A DNA stretch of 12,510 bases from an uncultured Muribaculaceae bacterium (lineage in GTDB: Bacteria; Bacteroidota; Bacteroidia; Bacteroidales; Muribaculaceae): positions 1 through 12,510 of the forward strand of contig CAJTNN010000044.1 in assembly GCA_910577585.1 (NCBI GenBank). The letters run 5' to 3'. Under the pieces are notes generated by a model, which was not told the origin of the DNA, did not search any database, and saw only the letters and a program-made list of their open reading frames with translations. Shown here piece by piece: positions 1 through 6,799 of this stretch. The position numbers and the translations under genes were made by a program. The stretch's first letter is position 1. Every line of letters starts with the position of its first letter.

Positions 1-80
1 TTGAATATCAATAATTTCAAAGCACTCTTATGATTTTTTAGTGGACACTAATGACGTAATATCATTTACAATTCAAGATA
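1..80 (+). promoter_or_regulatory. AT-rich upstream region of glyS
   Basis: This strongly AT-rich stretch precedes glyS and contrasts with the GC-leaning genes around it, so it probably holds the glyS promoter and 5' leader. I do not find a full Bacteroidetes -7 box (TAnnTTTG); the closest strings, such as TATCATTT near 66-73, are poor matches. No clear Shine-Dalgarno sits before the ATG at 81, which is normal in Bacteroidetes. No upstream gene is visible at the window edge. Confidence 0.35.
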
Positions 81-1625
81 ATGGCAAAGCAAGAAGATGT
101 TTTCAAGACGATAATAGCCCATGCCAAGGAGTATGGGTTCGTGTTCCAGTCAAGCGAAATCTACGATGGCCTCTCGGCTGTGTATGACTACGGTCAGAAC
201 GGCGTGGAGCTGAAAAACAATATCAAACGCTACTGGTGGGAGGCTATGACAATGCTCCACGACAATATCGTGGGCATCGACTCCGCCATCTTCATGCACC
301 CCACAATATGGAAGGCGTCAGGCCACGTCGATGCCTTCAATGACCCGCTGATTGACAACAAGGACTCCAAGAAGCGCTATCGCGCCGATGTGCTTATCGA
401 GGATGAAATCGCGAAGTTTGACGAGAAAATCAATAAGGAGGTGGCCAAGGCTGCCAAGCGCTTCGGCGAGAGCTTCGACGAGGCGATGTTCCGTCAGACC
501 AACCCGCGTGTGCTGGAGCACGCCCAGAAGCGCGATGCTCTGCATCAGCGTTTCGCAGATGCAATGAACGCCAACGATCTGGCCGAGCTCAAGCAGATTA
601 TCCTTGACTACGAGATTGTCGACCCCATCAGCGGTACCCGCAACTGGACCGATGTGCGCCAGTTCAACCTGATGTTCAAGACTGAGATGGGCTCTACGGC
701 CGATGGCGCCATGGAGGTCTATCTGCGCCCGGAGACTGCACAGGGTATTTTCGTCAATTACCTCAACGTGCAGAAGACAGGCCGCATGCGTCTCCCCTTC
801 GGTATCGCTCAGATAGGCAAGGCTTTCCGCAATGAGATTGTGGCCCGCCAGTTTATCTTCCGCATGCGCGAGTTCGAACAGATGGAGATGCAGTTTTTCG
901 TGCGTCCGGGCGAGGAGCTGAAGTGGTTTGACTTCTGGCGTCAGACCCGCCTGAAATGGCATGAGGCGCTGGGACTCGGCAATCAGAAGTATCGCTTCCA
1001 CGACCATGAGAAGCTGGCCCACTATGCCAACGCCGCCACCGACATCGAGTTCCTTATGCCCTTCGGATTCAAGGAGGTTGAGGGTATTCACTCACGCACC
1101 AATTTCGACCTCTCGCAGCATGAGAAGTTCTCGGGCAAGAAAATTCAATATTTCGATCCGGAACTCAATGAAAGCTATGTGCCCTATGTCATCGAGACCT
1201 CAATCGGTGTCGACCGCATGTTCCTCTCAATCTTCTGCAGCTGCTACGAAGACCAGGATCTCGGCAACGGCGACCGCCGCGTGGTGCTCCACTTCCCGGC
1301 CGCGCTTGCTCCGGTGAAGTGTGCGGTGCTCCCCCTCGTCAAGAAGGACGGACTGCCTGAGAAGGCGCGCGAGATTCAGCATCGTCTCCGCTTCGACTTC
1401 ACTTGCCAGGTCGATGAGAAAGATTCTATAGGCAAGCGCTATCGTCGTCAGGATGCCATCGGCACACCCTATTGCATCACCGTCGATCATCAGACTCTCG
1501 AAGACAACACCGTCACTCTGCGCCACCGCGATTCGATGCAGCAGGAGCGTGTGGCTGTGGCCGACCTCGAACGCATCCTCGCTGAAAAGGTCAGCCTCAA
1601 CAACCTTCTCAAAAAACTCCTTTAA
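81..1625 (+). CDS. glyS: Glycyl-tRNA synthetase, homodimeric class II type
   Basis: This cytoplasmic enzyme charges tRNA-Gly with glycine using ATP. The 514-residue protein is the single-chain alpha2 type rather than the split alpha/beta enzyme, and its length is usual for that type in Bacteroidetes. Class II motif 1 lies around residues 19-53 (GFVFQSSEIYDGL onward). Motif 2 covers about 216-273, with RPETAQGIFVNY at 216-227 and FRNEI followed by RMREFEQMEMQFF. Motif 3 is ETSIGVDRMF at 372-381. The C-terminal anticodon-binding domain follows from about 405. The region between motif 1 and motif 2 (about 85-200) is an insertion typical of the family. The ATG at 81 fits because MAKQEDVFKTIIAHAKEYGF matches the usual N-terminus. 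It is first in a tight plus-strand run, with the next gene starting one base after its stop. Confidence 0.97.
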   Translation: MAKQEDVFKTIIAHAKEYGFVFQSSEIYDGLSAVYDYGQNGVELKNNIKRYWWEAMTMLHDNIVGIDSAIFMHPTIWKASGHVDAFNDPLIDNKDSKKRYRADVLIEDEIAKFDEKINKEVAKAAKRFGESFDEAMFRQTNPRVLEHAQKRDALHQRFADAMNANDLAELKQIILDYEIVDPISGTRNWTDVRQFNLMFKTEMGSTADGAMEVYLRPETAQGIFVNYLNVQKTGRMRLPFGIAQIGKAFRNEIVARQFIFRMREFEQMEMQFFVRPGEELKWFDFWRQTRLKWHEALGLGNQKYRFHDHEKLAHYANAATDIEFLMPFGFKEVEGIHSRTNFDLSQHEKFSGKKIQYFDPELNESYVPYVIETSIGVDRMFLSIFCSCYEDQDLGNGDRRVVLHFPAALAPVKCAVLPLVKKDGLPEKAREIQHRLRFDFTCQVDEKDSIGKRYRRQDAIGTPYCITVDHQTLEDNTVTLRHRDSMQQERVAVADLERILAEKVSLNNLLKKLL

Positions 1626-1626
1626 T

Positions 1627-2217
1627 ATGAAAAAATTCTTCACGCGCATCATCTGCGCTATCGCCATACTCTCTGCCATGCCCGCGCTGCAGTCGTGCAA
1701 CTACAACTCCCTCGTAGAGGAGCAGCAGGGAGTCGACCAGGCTTGGGCCGAGGTTGAGAATCAGTATCAGCGCCGTGCTGACCTGATTCCCAATCTGGTC
1801 AACACTGTCAAGGGATACTCTTCGCATGAAGAGGAGACCCTCGTGAAGGTGACCGAGGCCCGCGCCAAGGCCACTTCAATCACCCTCGAGGCCTCTGACC
1901 TTACAGAAGAGAATCTCGCAAAATTCCAGGAGGCCCAGAATGAGCTGAGCCAGACTCTGAAGTCGCTCCTCTCGGTCACTGAGGCTTACCCCGAACTGAA
2001 AGCCAACGAGAATTTCATCAATCTCCAGACCCAGCTCGAGGGGACTGAGAACCGCATCACCATCGCCCGGCGCAACTATACTGAGGCGGTGCGTGAATAC
2101 AATACTCAGATTAAGAAATTCCCCACCAATATCTATGCCGGATGGTTCGGCTTCAAGCCTAAACCCCAGTTCTCGGCATCTGCCGGCGCCGAGAGGGCTC
2201 CGGAGGTGAAGTTCTGA
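1627..2217 (+). CDS. lemA: LemA family lipoprotein
   Basis: This is a 196-residue LemA-family protein, a small helical envelope protein of uncertain molecular role. The N-terminus is a lipoprotein signal: basic MKKFFTR, a hydrophobic stretch, and lipobox LQSC with the acylated Cys at residue 24. The LemA signature follows: VDQAWAEVENQYQRRADLIP at 36-55, NLVNTVKGY at 56-64, a long alpha-helical body, and the family's typical C-terminal segment KKFPTNIYAGWFGFKPKPQF (163-182) ending in a P-x-V-x-F tail. The reading frame is open back to 1453 inside glyS. I chose the ATG at 1627 because it begins the signal peptide and lies one base after the glyS stop, which suggests translational coupling. The usual lemA partner, a TPM-domain protein, is not beside it. 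It may be anchored in the inner or outer membrane; that cannot be decided from sequence. Confidence 0.93.
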   Translation: MKKFFTRIICAIAILSAMPALQSCNYNSLVEEQQGVDQAWAEVENQYQRRADLIPNLVNTVKGYSSHEEETLVKVTEARAKATSITLEASDLTEENLAKFQEAQNELSQTLKSLLSVTEAYPELKANENFINLQTQLEGTENRITIARRNYTEAVREYNTQIKKFPTNIYAGWFGFKPKPQFSASAGAERAPEVKF

Positions 2218-2235
2218 TCTTTTGATTATTCTTTT

Positions 2236-2787
2236 ATGACTATCCGACACTATTTGCTCGCATTGCCGCTCGTGGCTCTCTTCGCATCGTCGTGCCTTAA
2301 GGATGATGAGGTGGACTATACCGAGTGGAATCAGCGAAACATCGACTATATCACATCGCATGAGGCCATGACCGACAACGGCCAGCCGGTATATACCCGC
2401 CTGGCTCCCGACTGGTCGCCGGCGGCTTTCGCTCTCGTGAAGTGGGAGAACGACCGGACTCTGACCGAGGGTAACCTCCAGCCGATGGACAACTCGCTGG
2501 TCAGAGTGCAATATGCGCTCGATGATATCGATGGCAACCGCCTCTCCGACTCCTACTCGGCCCGTGCAAGCTACGGCGACTCTATCTATCAGACACGCCC
2601 CAACCAGAACATCACGGGGTTCCACTACGTGGTGACCCAGATGCGCGTGGGTGATGAGGTGACGGCCATACTCCCCGCGGCCGCTGCCTATGGCAATGTC
2701 CAGACCGGCTCAATCCCGCCTTATTCGACTCTGATTTATAAGATTAAGCTTGTGAGCATACCGCGTTACGAGGTGCCGTCAAACTGA
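2236..2787 (+). CDS. FKBP-type peptidyl-prolyl isomerase lipoprotein
   Basis: This 183-residue predicted lipoprotein carries a C-terminal FKBP fold that would isomerise Xaa-Pro bonds in envelope proteins. The signal peptide ends in lipobox FASSC with Cys at residue 20, followed by an acidic tether (LKDDEVDYTEWNQRN). The FKBP domain runs from about 87 to 176: VRVQYALDDIDGNRL at 89-103, ITGFHYVVTQMRVGDEVTAI at 127-146, AYG at 151-153 and IPPYSTLIYKIKLVSI at 160-175. These fit the family pattern of IpGW..al..M..Gd....P..lAYG......IPP.s.L.f.v.L. Some ligand-pocket positions look changed: the usual Trp of the IpGW segment appears as Phe130, and the FDxS strand reads RLSDSYS. It follows lemA by 18 bases. 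glyS beside an FKBP lipoprotein is a recurrent Bacteroidales arrangement as I recall it. Confidence 0.88.
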   Translation: MTIRHYLLALPLVALFASSCLKDDEVDYTEWNQRNIDYITSHEAMTDNGQPVYTRLAPDWSPAAFALVKWENDRTLTEGNLQPMDNSLVRVQYALDDIDGNRLSDSYSARASYGDSIYQTRPNQNITGFHYVVTQMRVGDEVTAILPAAAAYGNVQTGSIPPYSTLIYKIKLVSIPRYEVPSN

Positions 2788-2846
2788 TCGCCCCTCCGTC
2801 TCGTAATGACATCGACTTGAATATCACCCTATAAACGACTCTCTTT

Positions 2847-5399
2847 ATGAGGACTTTACTTCTTACTCTCACAGCTGCCGGCGCTTGCGCCCTGGCAGCT
2901 GTGTCTGCTGACAGACTCACCGATTTCAGAGCCTCGTCGCCCGTCAGCATCCAGCTTCCGGCTTCGCCCGACTCAGCTGCGCATGCCGAGCACCCTTTCG
3001 ACCGGACTAAACTCCTCTCGGCCATGCAGAAGCTCACACCTCTGCAGGCGCAGGCCATGATGGCTGACTACACCACTATGGTGGCCGACACTGCCGGACG
3101 CCTCACCCTCGTCAGCCCGGATACTGAGAATAAGCTCTCTATGCAGCGCTTCGCTACTTTCTTCCGTCCGGAGGGATACATGAAGGGGAAACTGAAGATT
3201 GCAACACCTTCGGCTGCAAAGGTATTCATCAACGGACAGGAGATTATCTCAAAGTCTACGTTTGATTCGATTCCTGAAAGCTCCGAGGGGGAATTCTCGC
3301 TCGAACCCGGCCGCGATGCTATGGTGGAGGTGCGCACGCTGACTCCCTATGACTCAAAGAATCCGACTCTGGCCGTAGAGGTTATCCCTGATGAGAAGTC
3401 TGAGGGTGTGGCGCTCGCAGAGAGTGCCGCCGGCAAGACTCGCTTCAATATCCACACTATCTCCGAGGGACCGCGCCTGGCGACTACTCAACTCTCGCCC
3501 GATGGCAAATTCATGTTGCTGACCGACACTTATTCGGCCAACAGCATCGACACCGAGACGACATATAAGGTAGTGGCCACACCGTCGTGCAAAGTTGTGG
3601 CTGAGAATTTACCTGACAATGCCGAGTGGATTCAGAATGCGGATGCGCGGTTGGCATTCCCCACTGATAATGGCGACGGCACATTCAATATCAACACCAT
3701 CGATTTCCCATCGCAGAAGCGCGGCATACTCGCCTCACGCCTCCCCTCTGAGGCTATGTCATGCCAGCTATCCCCCACGGCCGACTATATCATCTACTAT
3801 AATAAGATTGATGGCGATGCCGACAACACCGGTGTCATGCATCGCATCCAGTCGCCCGACGACCGCCAGCCCGGCAACCGCGACCGCTACTATCTCTCCA
3901 TCATCCGCTTTGCCGACGGTCTGAGCCTGCCGCTCACCTATGGAGGGGGCTCGACCACTCTCTGCGACATCTCGGCCGATGGCTCTAAGATTCTCTATTC
4001 GTCGGTAAAGGAGACTCCAGAGGAGTTCCCGTTCTATAAGACGAATCTCGTGCAGATGAATCTCGCCACCCTGGCCACCGACACCATCCGCGGTGTCGAT
4101 GCTTCGATGCAGGGGGCTATCTTCTCGCCCGATGCCCGCGAGGTATTCATCCTCGACGGCCCGAATGCCTTCGACGGTTTCGGCTTGAATGCCGGGGAGT
4201 TCGAATGGGGCAATGACTTCGATGTGCAGGGTTATATCTATAATCTTGATTCAAAGAGTGTCAGAGCCATGACGCGCGATTTCAATCCGAGCATCCTTGC
4301 TTCCCCGGTATGGTGCCGAGGCAACGGAAAGATTTACCTGCGTGGTGAGGATGGCTTCGATGCCAATCTCTTCTGCCTCGACCCCAAATCGGGGAAGATT
4401 ACAAAACTTGACACCAAAGTCGATTTCACCACCCGATTCAGTGTGGCCGAGAAGGGTAATTATCTTTCTTACACCGGCATGTCGTATACCTATATGGGAC
4501 GTGGCTACCTGCTCGACTTGAAGTCAGGCAAGTCTGAACTCATCGAAGACCCTATGCGCGAGACTCTTGCCGACATCGAGTTCGGCGAGTGGGACACCTG
4601 GAATTTCACAGCTCCTGACGGCACTGTCATCGAGGGCACCATCACTCTGCCCCCCGATTTCTCACCCGAGAAGCGCTATCCGCTGATTGTATACTACTAC
4701 GGTGGCACCTCCCCCTCGAGCCATGTCAATCACCATCCTTACACCCCGCAGCTCTTCGCATCCCGCGGATATGTGGTCTATGTGCTCAATCCGTCAGGCA
4801 CCACCGGCTACGGCCAGGAGTTCTCCGCACGCCACGTCAATGCCTGGGGTGAGCGCACTGCCGATGAAATCATCTATGGCGTGAAGCGTTTCTGCGAGGA
4901 GCACCCATTTGTGGATGCCGAGCATATCGGTTGCCTGGGAGCAAGCTACGGCGGATTCATGACCCAGCTGCTGCAGACCAAGACCGATATCTTCGCGGCC
5001 GCCGTGTCGCATGCCGGAATCTCCGACATCACCTCTTACTGGGGCGAAGGCTACTGGGGCTACTCTTACAACTCTGTGGCTGCAGCACGCTCATATCCCT
5101 GGAATAATCCGAAGCTGTTCACCGAGCATTCTCCTCTCTTCAATGCCGATAAGATTCACACACCCTTGCTGCTGCTGCATGGCACTGTCGACACCAATGT
5201 GCCCATCGGCGAGTCAATCCAGCTCTATAACGCGTTGAAGATTCTCAACCGCGAGGTGGAGTTCATCACCGTCGAGGGGGCTAACCATGTGGTCATCGAT
5301 TTCGAGAAGCGCAAGGAGTGGCATGCCACTATCATGGCGTGGTTTGAGAAGTGGCTCAAGGGTGATTCACGTTGGTGGGATTCTATATATAAGAAGTAA
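2847..5399 (+). CDS. Secreted S9 family (prolyl oligopeptidase/DPP-IV-like) serine peptidase
   Basis: This 850-residue exported serine peptidase probably cleaves peptides in the periplasm or at the cell surface. A Sec signal covers about residues 1-21 (MRTLLLTLTAAGACALAAVS, then A21); there is no lipobox. A small beta-rich segment at about 113-165 (LKIATPSAAKVFINGQEI, later LEPGRDAMVEV) looks PEGA-like. A beta-propeller-like region with repeated LSPDGKF/LSPTADY/ISADGSK/FSPDARE strands spans about 200-570. The alpha/beta-hydrolase catalytic domain covers about 590-845. The predicted triad is Ser700 in GASYGGFM, Asp782 in HGTVDTNVP and His814 in GANHVV, so the enzyme looks active. It could be a dipeptidyl peptidase or an acylaminoacyl/oligopeptidase; I do not see a clear Glu-Glu DPP-IV N-anchor. 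It lies 59 bases after the FKBP gene, with no terminator in between. Confidence 0.93.
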   Translation: MRTLLLTLTAAGACALAAVSADRLTDFRASSPVSIQLPASPDSAAHAEHPFDRTKLLSAMQKLTPLQAQAMMADYTTMVADTAGRLTLVSPDTENKLSMQRFATFFRPEGYMKGKLKIATPSAAKVFINGQEIISKSTFDSIPESSEGEFSLEPGRDAMVEVRTLTPYDSKNPTLAVEVIPDEKSEGVALAESAAGKTRFNIHTISEGPRLATTQLSPDGKFMLLTDTYSANSIDTETTYKVVATPSCKVVAENLPDNAEWIQNADARLAFPTDNGDGTFNINTIDFPSQKRGILASRLPSEAMSCQLSPTADYIIYYNKIDGDADNTGVMHRIQSPDDRQPGNRDRYYLSIIRFADGLSLPLTYGGGSTTLCDISADGSKILYSSVKETPEEFPFYKTNLVQMNLATLATDTIRGVDASMQGAIFSPDAREVFILDGPNAFDGFGLNAGEFEWGNDFDVQGYIYNLDSKSVRAMTRDFNPSILASPVWCRGNGKIYLRGEDGFDANLFCLDPKSGKITKLDTKVDFTTRFSVAEKGNYLSYTGMSYTYMGRGYLLDLKSGKSELIEDPMRETLADIEFGEWDTWNFTAPDGTVIEGTITLPPDFSPEKRYPLIVYYYGGTSPSSHVNHHPYTPQLFASRGYVVYVLNPSGTTGYGQEFSARHVNAWGERTADEIIYGVKRFCEEHPFVDAEHIGCLGASYGGFMTQLLQTKTDIFAAAVSHAGISDITSYWGEGYWGYSYNSVAAARSYPWNNPKLFTEHSPLFNADKIHTPLLLLHGTVDTNVPIGESIQLYNALKILNREVEFITVEGANHVVIDFEKRKEWHATIMAWFEKWLKGDSRWWDSIYKK

Positions 5400-5404
5400 T
5401 TTTT

Positions 5405-5449
5405 GAAGAGGATGCCTTCGCTGCCAAATGGTGGCGGAGCATTCTCCTC
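5405..5449 (+). other. Long imperfect stem-loop between the S9 peptidase and the small lipoprotein
   Basis: Beginning six bases after the peptidase stop, the left arm 5405-5425 can pair with 5430-5449 around an AAAT loop. I count about 20 pairs including four G-U wobbles, one bulged C at 5416 and one A-C mismatch at 5407/5447. No U-tract follows (the next bases are CATAAATCTG), so it is not a canonical intrinsic terminator. It could be an mRNA-stabilising 3' structure, a processing site, or a weak terminator that sets a lower level for the downstream lipoprotein gene. Confidence 0.55.
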
Positions 5450-5466
5450 CATAAATCTGAAATATT

Positions 5467-5799
5467 ATGAAAACAAGATATTTAGCATACACGGCGCTGC
5501 TTGCTCTCTGCATCTCGTGCGGCAGTAAGCAGACCAAGGATATCGAACAGTCAGAAGAGACCACGGCCCAGATTGAGGCTGCCATAATGCAGGGTCGCGG
5601 CGATGCCCGGCGCATAGTCAACCGCACCTTCAACGACTCGATGGCCTTCCATCAGGCCCTGCTGGAGGCCAATTCGCGCAAGTCGGAATATGAACTGGCC
5701 GGGAAACCCCGTTGCCAGGAGGCCTACGACTCAGCTTTCATATCCACCATCCGCACCACGCGCCCTGACCTGGCGCGTCAGCTGTCAAGCCGATTCTGA
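5467..5799 (+). CDS. Small putative lipoprotein of unknown function
   Basis: I do not recognise this 110-residue protein. It begins with a lipoprotein signal (MKTRYLAYTALLALCISC) whose lipobox places the lipidated Cys at residue 18. A short polar linker rich in Lys, Glu, Gln and Thr follows, then a probably helical, charged body (about residues 30-75, with the segment EAAIMQGRGDARRIVNRTFN), and a basic tail ending in DLARQLSSRF. A second Cys at 83 (KPRCQEAYDS) is the only other cysteine. No transmembrane segment appears after the signal. It is 67 bases downstream of the S9 peptidase and separated from it by a hairpin, and it is the last plus-strand gene before a convergent boundary. Its codon use resembles its neighbours and a lipobox follows the ATG directly, so I consider it real. 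Its role is unknown. Confidence 0.75.
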   Translation: MKTRYLAYTALLALCISCGSKQTKDIEQSEETTAQIEAAIMQGRGDARRIVNRTFNDSMAFHQALLEANSRKSEYELAGKPRCQEAYDSAFISTIRTTRPDLARQLSSRF

Positions 5800-5814
5800 C
5801 CGATACTTGACTCT

Positions 5815-5848
5815 ATACGTAGAGAGTTCCGATACGTAGAGAGTTCCG
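5815..5848. repeat. Perfect tandem repeat, 2 x 17 bp
   Basis: The unit ATACGTAGAGAGTTCCG occurs at 5815-5831 and again immediately at 5832-5848 with no mismatch. It starts 15 bases after the stop codon of the small lipoprotein gene. The left edge also forms a small inverted repeat, CTCTA/TAGAG, at 5811-5824. No third copy is present. It may have arisen by a simple duplication, or it could be a binding site; nothing in the sequence decides between these. Confidence 0.9.
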
Positions 5849-5858
5849 CTACAGATAC

Positions 5859-5904
5859 AGAGCCTCCCGCACTGCACAGATATAATGGCAGTGCGGGAGG
5901 CTCT
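5859..5904. terminator. Strong stem-loop between convergent genes, likely bidirectional transcription end
   Basis: A perfect 17-bp inverted repeat pairs 5859-5875 with 5888-5904 (AGAGCCTCCCGCACTGC and its complement) around a 12-base loop. It lies between the plus-strand lipoprotein gene ending at 5799 and the minus-strand gene ending at 5991, where a shared terminator is expected. Neither strand has a U-run after the stem, so it may end or protect transcripts without being a canonical rho-independent terminator. Confidence 0.6.
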
Positions 5905-5990
5905 CGTTATGTGGAGCAGCGTGCCGCCTATTTCAGCTATCAGACTTATTACATAAGGCCAAATGTGGTAAGTGCTCTTTTGATAGACGC

Positions 5991-6788
5991 TTATTCCTTT
6001 GGTTTTGCGCCTTTGGTCTCTATCCCTATGCCGAAAAGGGCATAATCGTAGATGCAGGGGTCATCGGGGCGAAACTCGCGCAGGGGGCGCATGAGTTGCT
6101 CTACTGTCTTGCGGTCGTTGGCTCGCCGCTCTATCAGTCCGAGACTGCGGGCTGTGTTACCCACATGCACATCAAGGGGCACATAGAGTTTCGATTTCGG
6201 AATCGAGTGCCACACACCCATGTCGACTATGCCGTCATCACGCACAAGCCAGCGCAGGGCCATGTTTACACGCTTCAGGGCGGTGTCGGCGAGATTCTGA
6301 GGTAGCGCGCGTGAATCGGCAATGCCACCGTTGGCGTCAGCCATTATGGCGTTCATGCGCTCTATAAGCACCCATGAGGGGGCTTCGGCCTCCCCCACTC
6401 GTTGCGAGGCGGCGAAGGCATCTATCGAATCGTGCCTACGATAAATCTCACGCAGTCCACGCAGAAAATGCTGCAGGTTGCGCGCGAAGAATGTGCGGTG
6501 GATATTCATGTCGGGGTCGAGTTGCTCATAGGCGCCATCGCGCATATACTCATATGGTTGATCCCCCATCAGGGCAAGCAGACGCTCGGCATCGCGGCAT
6601 ATCATCTTGCGGTTGCCCCAGGCTATGATGGCCGACAGGAATGCCACAATCTCGATATCTCTCACATCGCTGAACCGACGCGGAAACTGCACCGGGTCGT
6701 CAGCTATGAATGCAGGGGAATTTATGCGGGCGGCCTCTGCATCGAGCAGCTCTTTCAGTTCGCGCATGCTTAATGATTCGTTCTGCAT
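5991..6788 (-). CDS. TIGR02757 / DUF2400 family protein
   Basis: This 265-residue cytoplasmic protein matches the TIGR02757 (DUF2400) family, common in Bacteroidetes and without an established biochemical role that I know of. Recognisable family blocks are the N-terminal IEIVAFLSAIIAWGNRKMI (45-63), a central RTFFARNLQHFLRGLREIY (98-116), LKRVNMALRWLVRDDG.VDMGVW (171-193), and PKSKLYVPLDVHVGNTARSL (197-216), then LREFRPDDPCIYDYALFGIG (236-255). It has no signal peptide or membrane segment. The PLDVHVGN segment resembles the Asp-containing signature of HhH-GPD DNA glycosylases, with Lys172 and Asp206 as possible functional residues; this is inference. It starts 11 bases after the GHL10 gene, so the two are probably co-transcribed. 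An internal Met at residue 8 is an alternative start. Confidence 0.9.
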   Translation of the reverse strand: MQNESLSMRELKELLDAEAARINSPAFIADDPVQFPRRFSDVRDIEIVAFLSAIIAWGNRKMICRDAERLLALMGDQPYEYMRDGAYEQLDPDMNIHRTFFARNLQHFLRGLREIYRRHDSIDAFAASQRVGEAEAPSWVLIERMNAIMADANGGIADSRALPQNLADTALKRVNMALRWLVRDDGIVDMGVWHSIPKSKLYVPLDVHVGNTARSLGLIERRANDRKTVEQLMRPLREFRPDDPCIYDYALFGIGIETKGAKPKE

Positions 6789-6799
6789 CGTTGCCAGGA

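Noticed and set aside
318..1091. A 257-codon minus-strand open frame antisense to glyS
   Set aside because: It overlaps conserved class II synthetase motifs on the plus strand and has no recognisable domain; it is a shadow frame.
1453..1626. Upstream extension of LemA into glyS
   Set aside because: It would overlap the glyS anticodon-binding domain and hide the lipoprotein signal starting at 1627.
1876..2625. A 249-codon minus-strand open frame across lemA and the FKBP gene
   Set aside because: It spans two well-supported plus-strand lipoproteins and their spacer, with no motif of its own.
2817..2826. TTGAATATCA repeated at 1-10 and 2817-2826, upstream of two genes
   Set aside because: Ten AT-rich bases recurring once are likely by chance, and the positions relative to the start codons differ (80 versus 30 bases).
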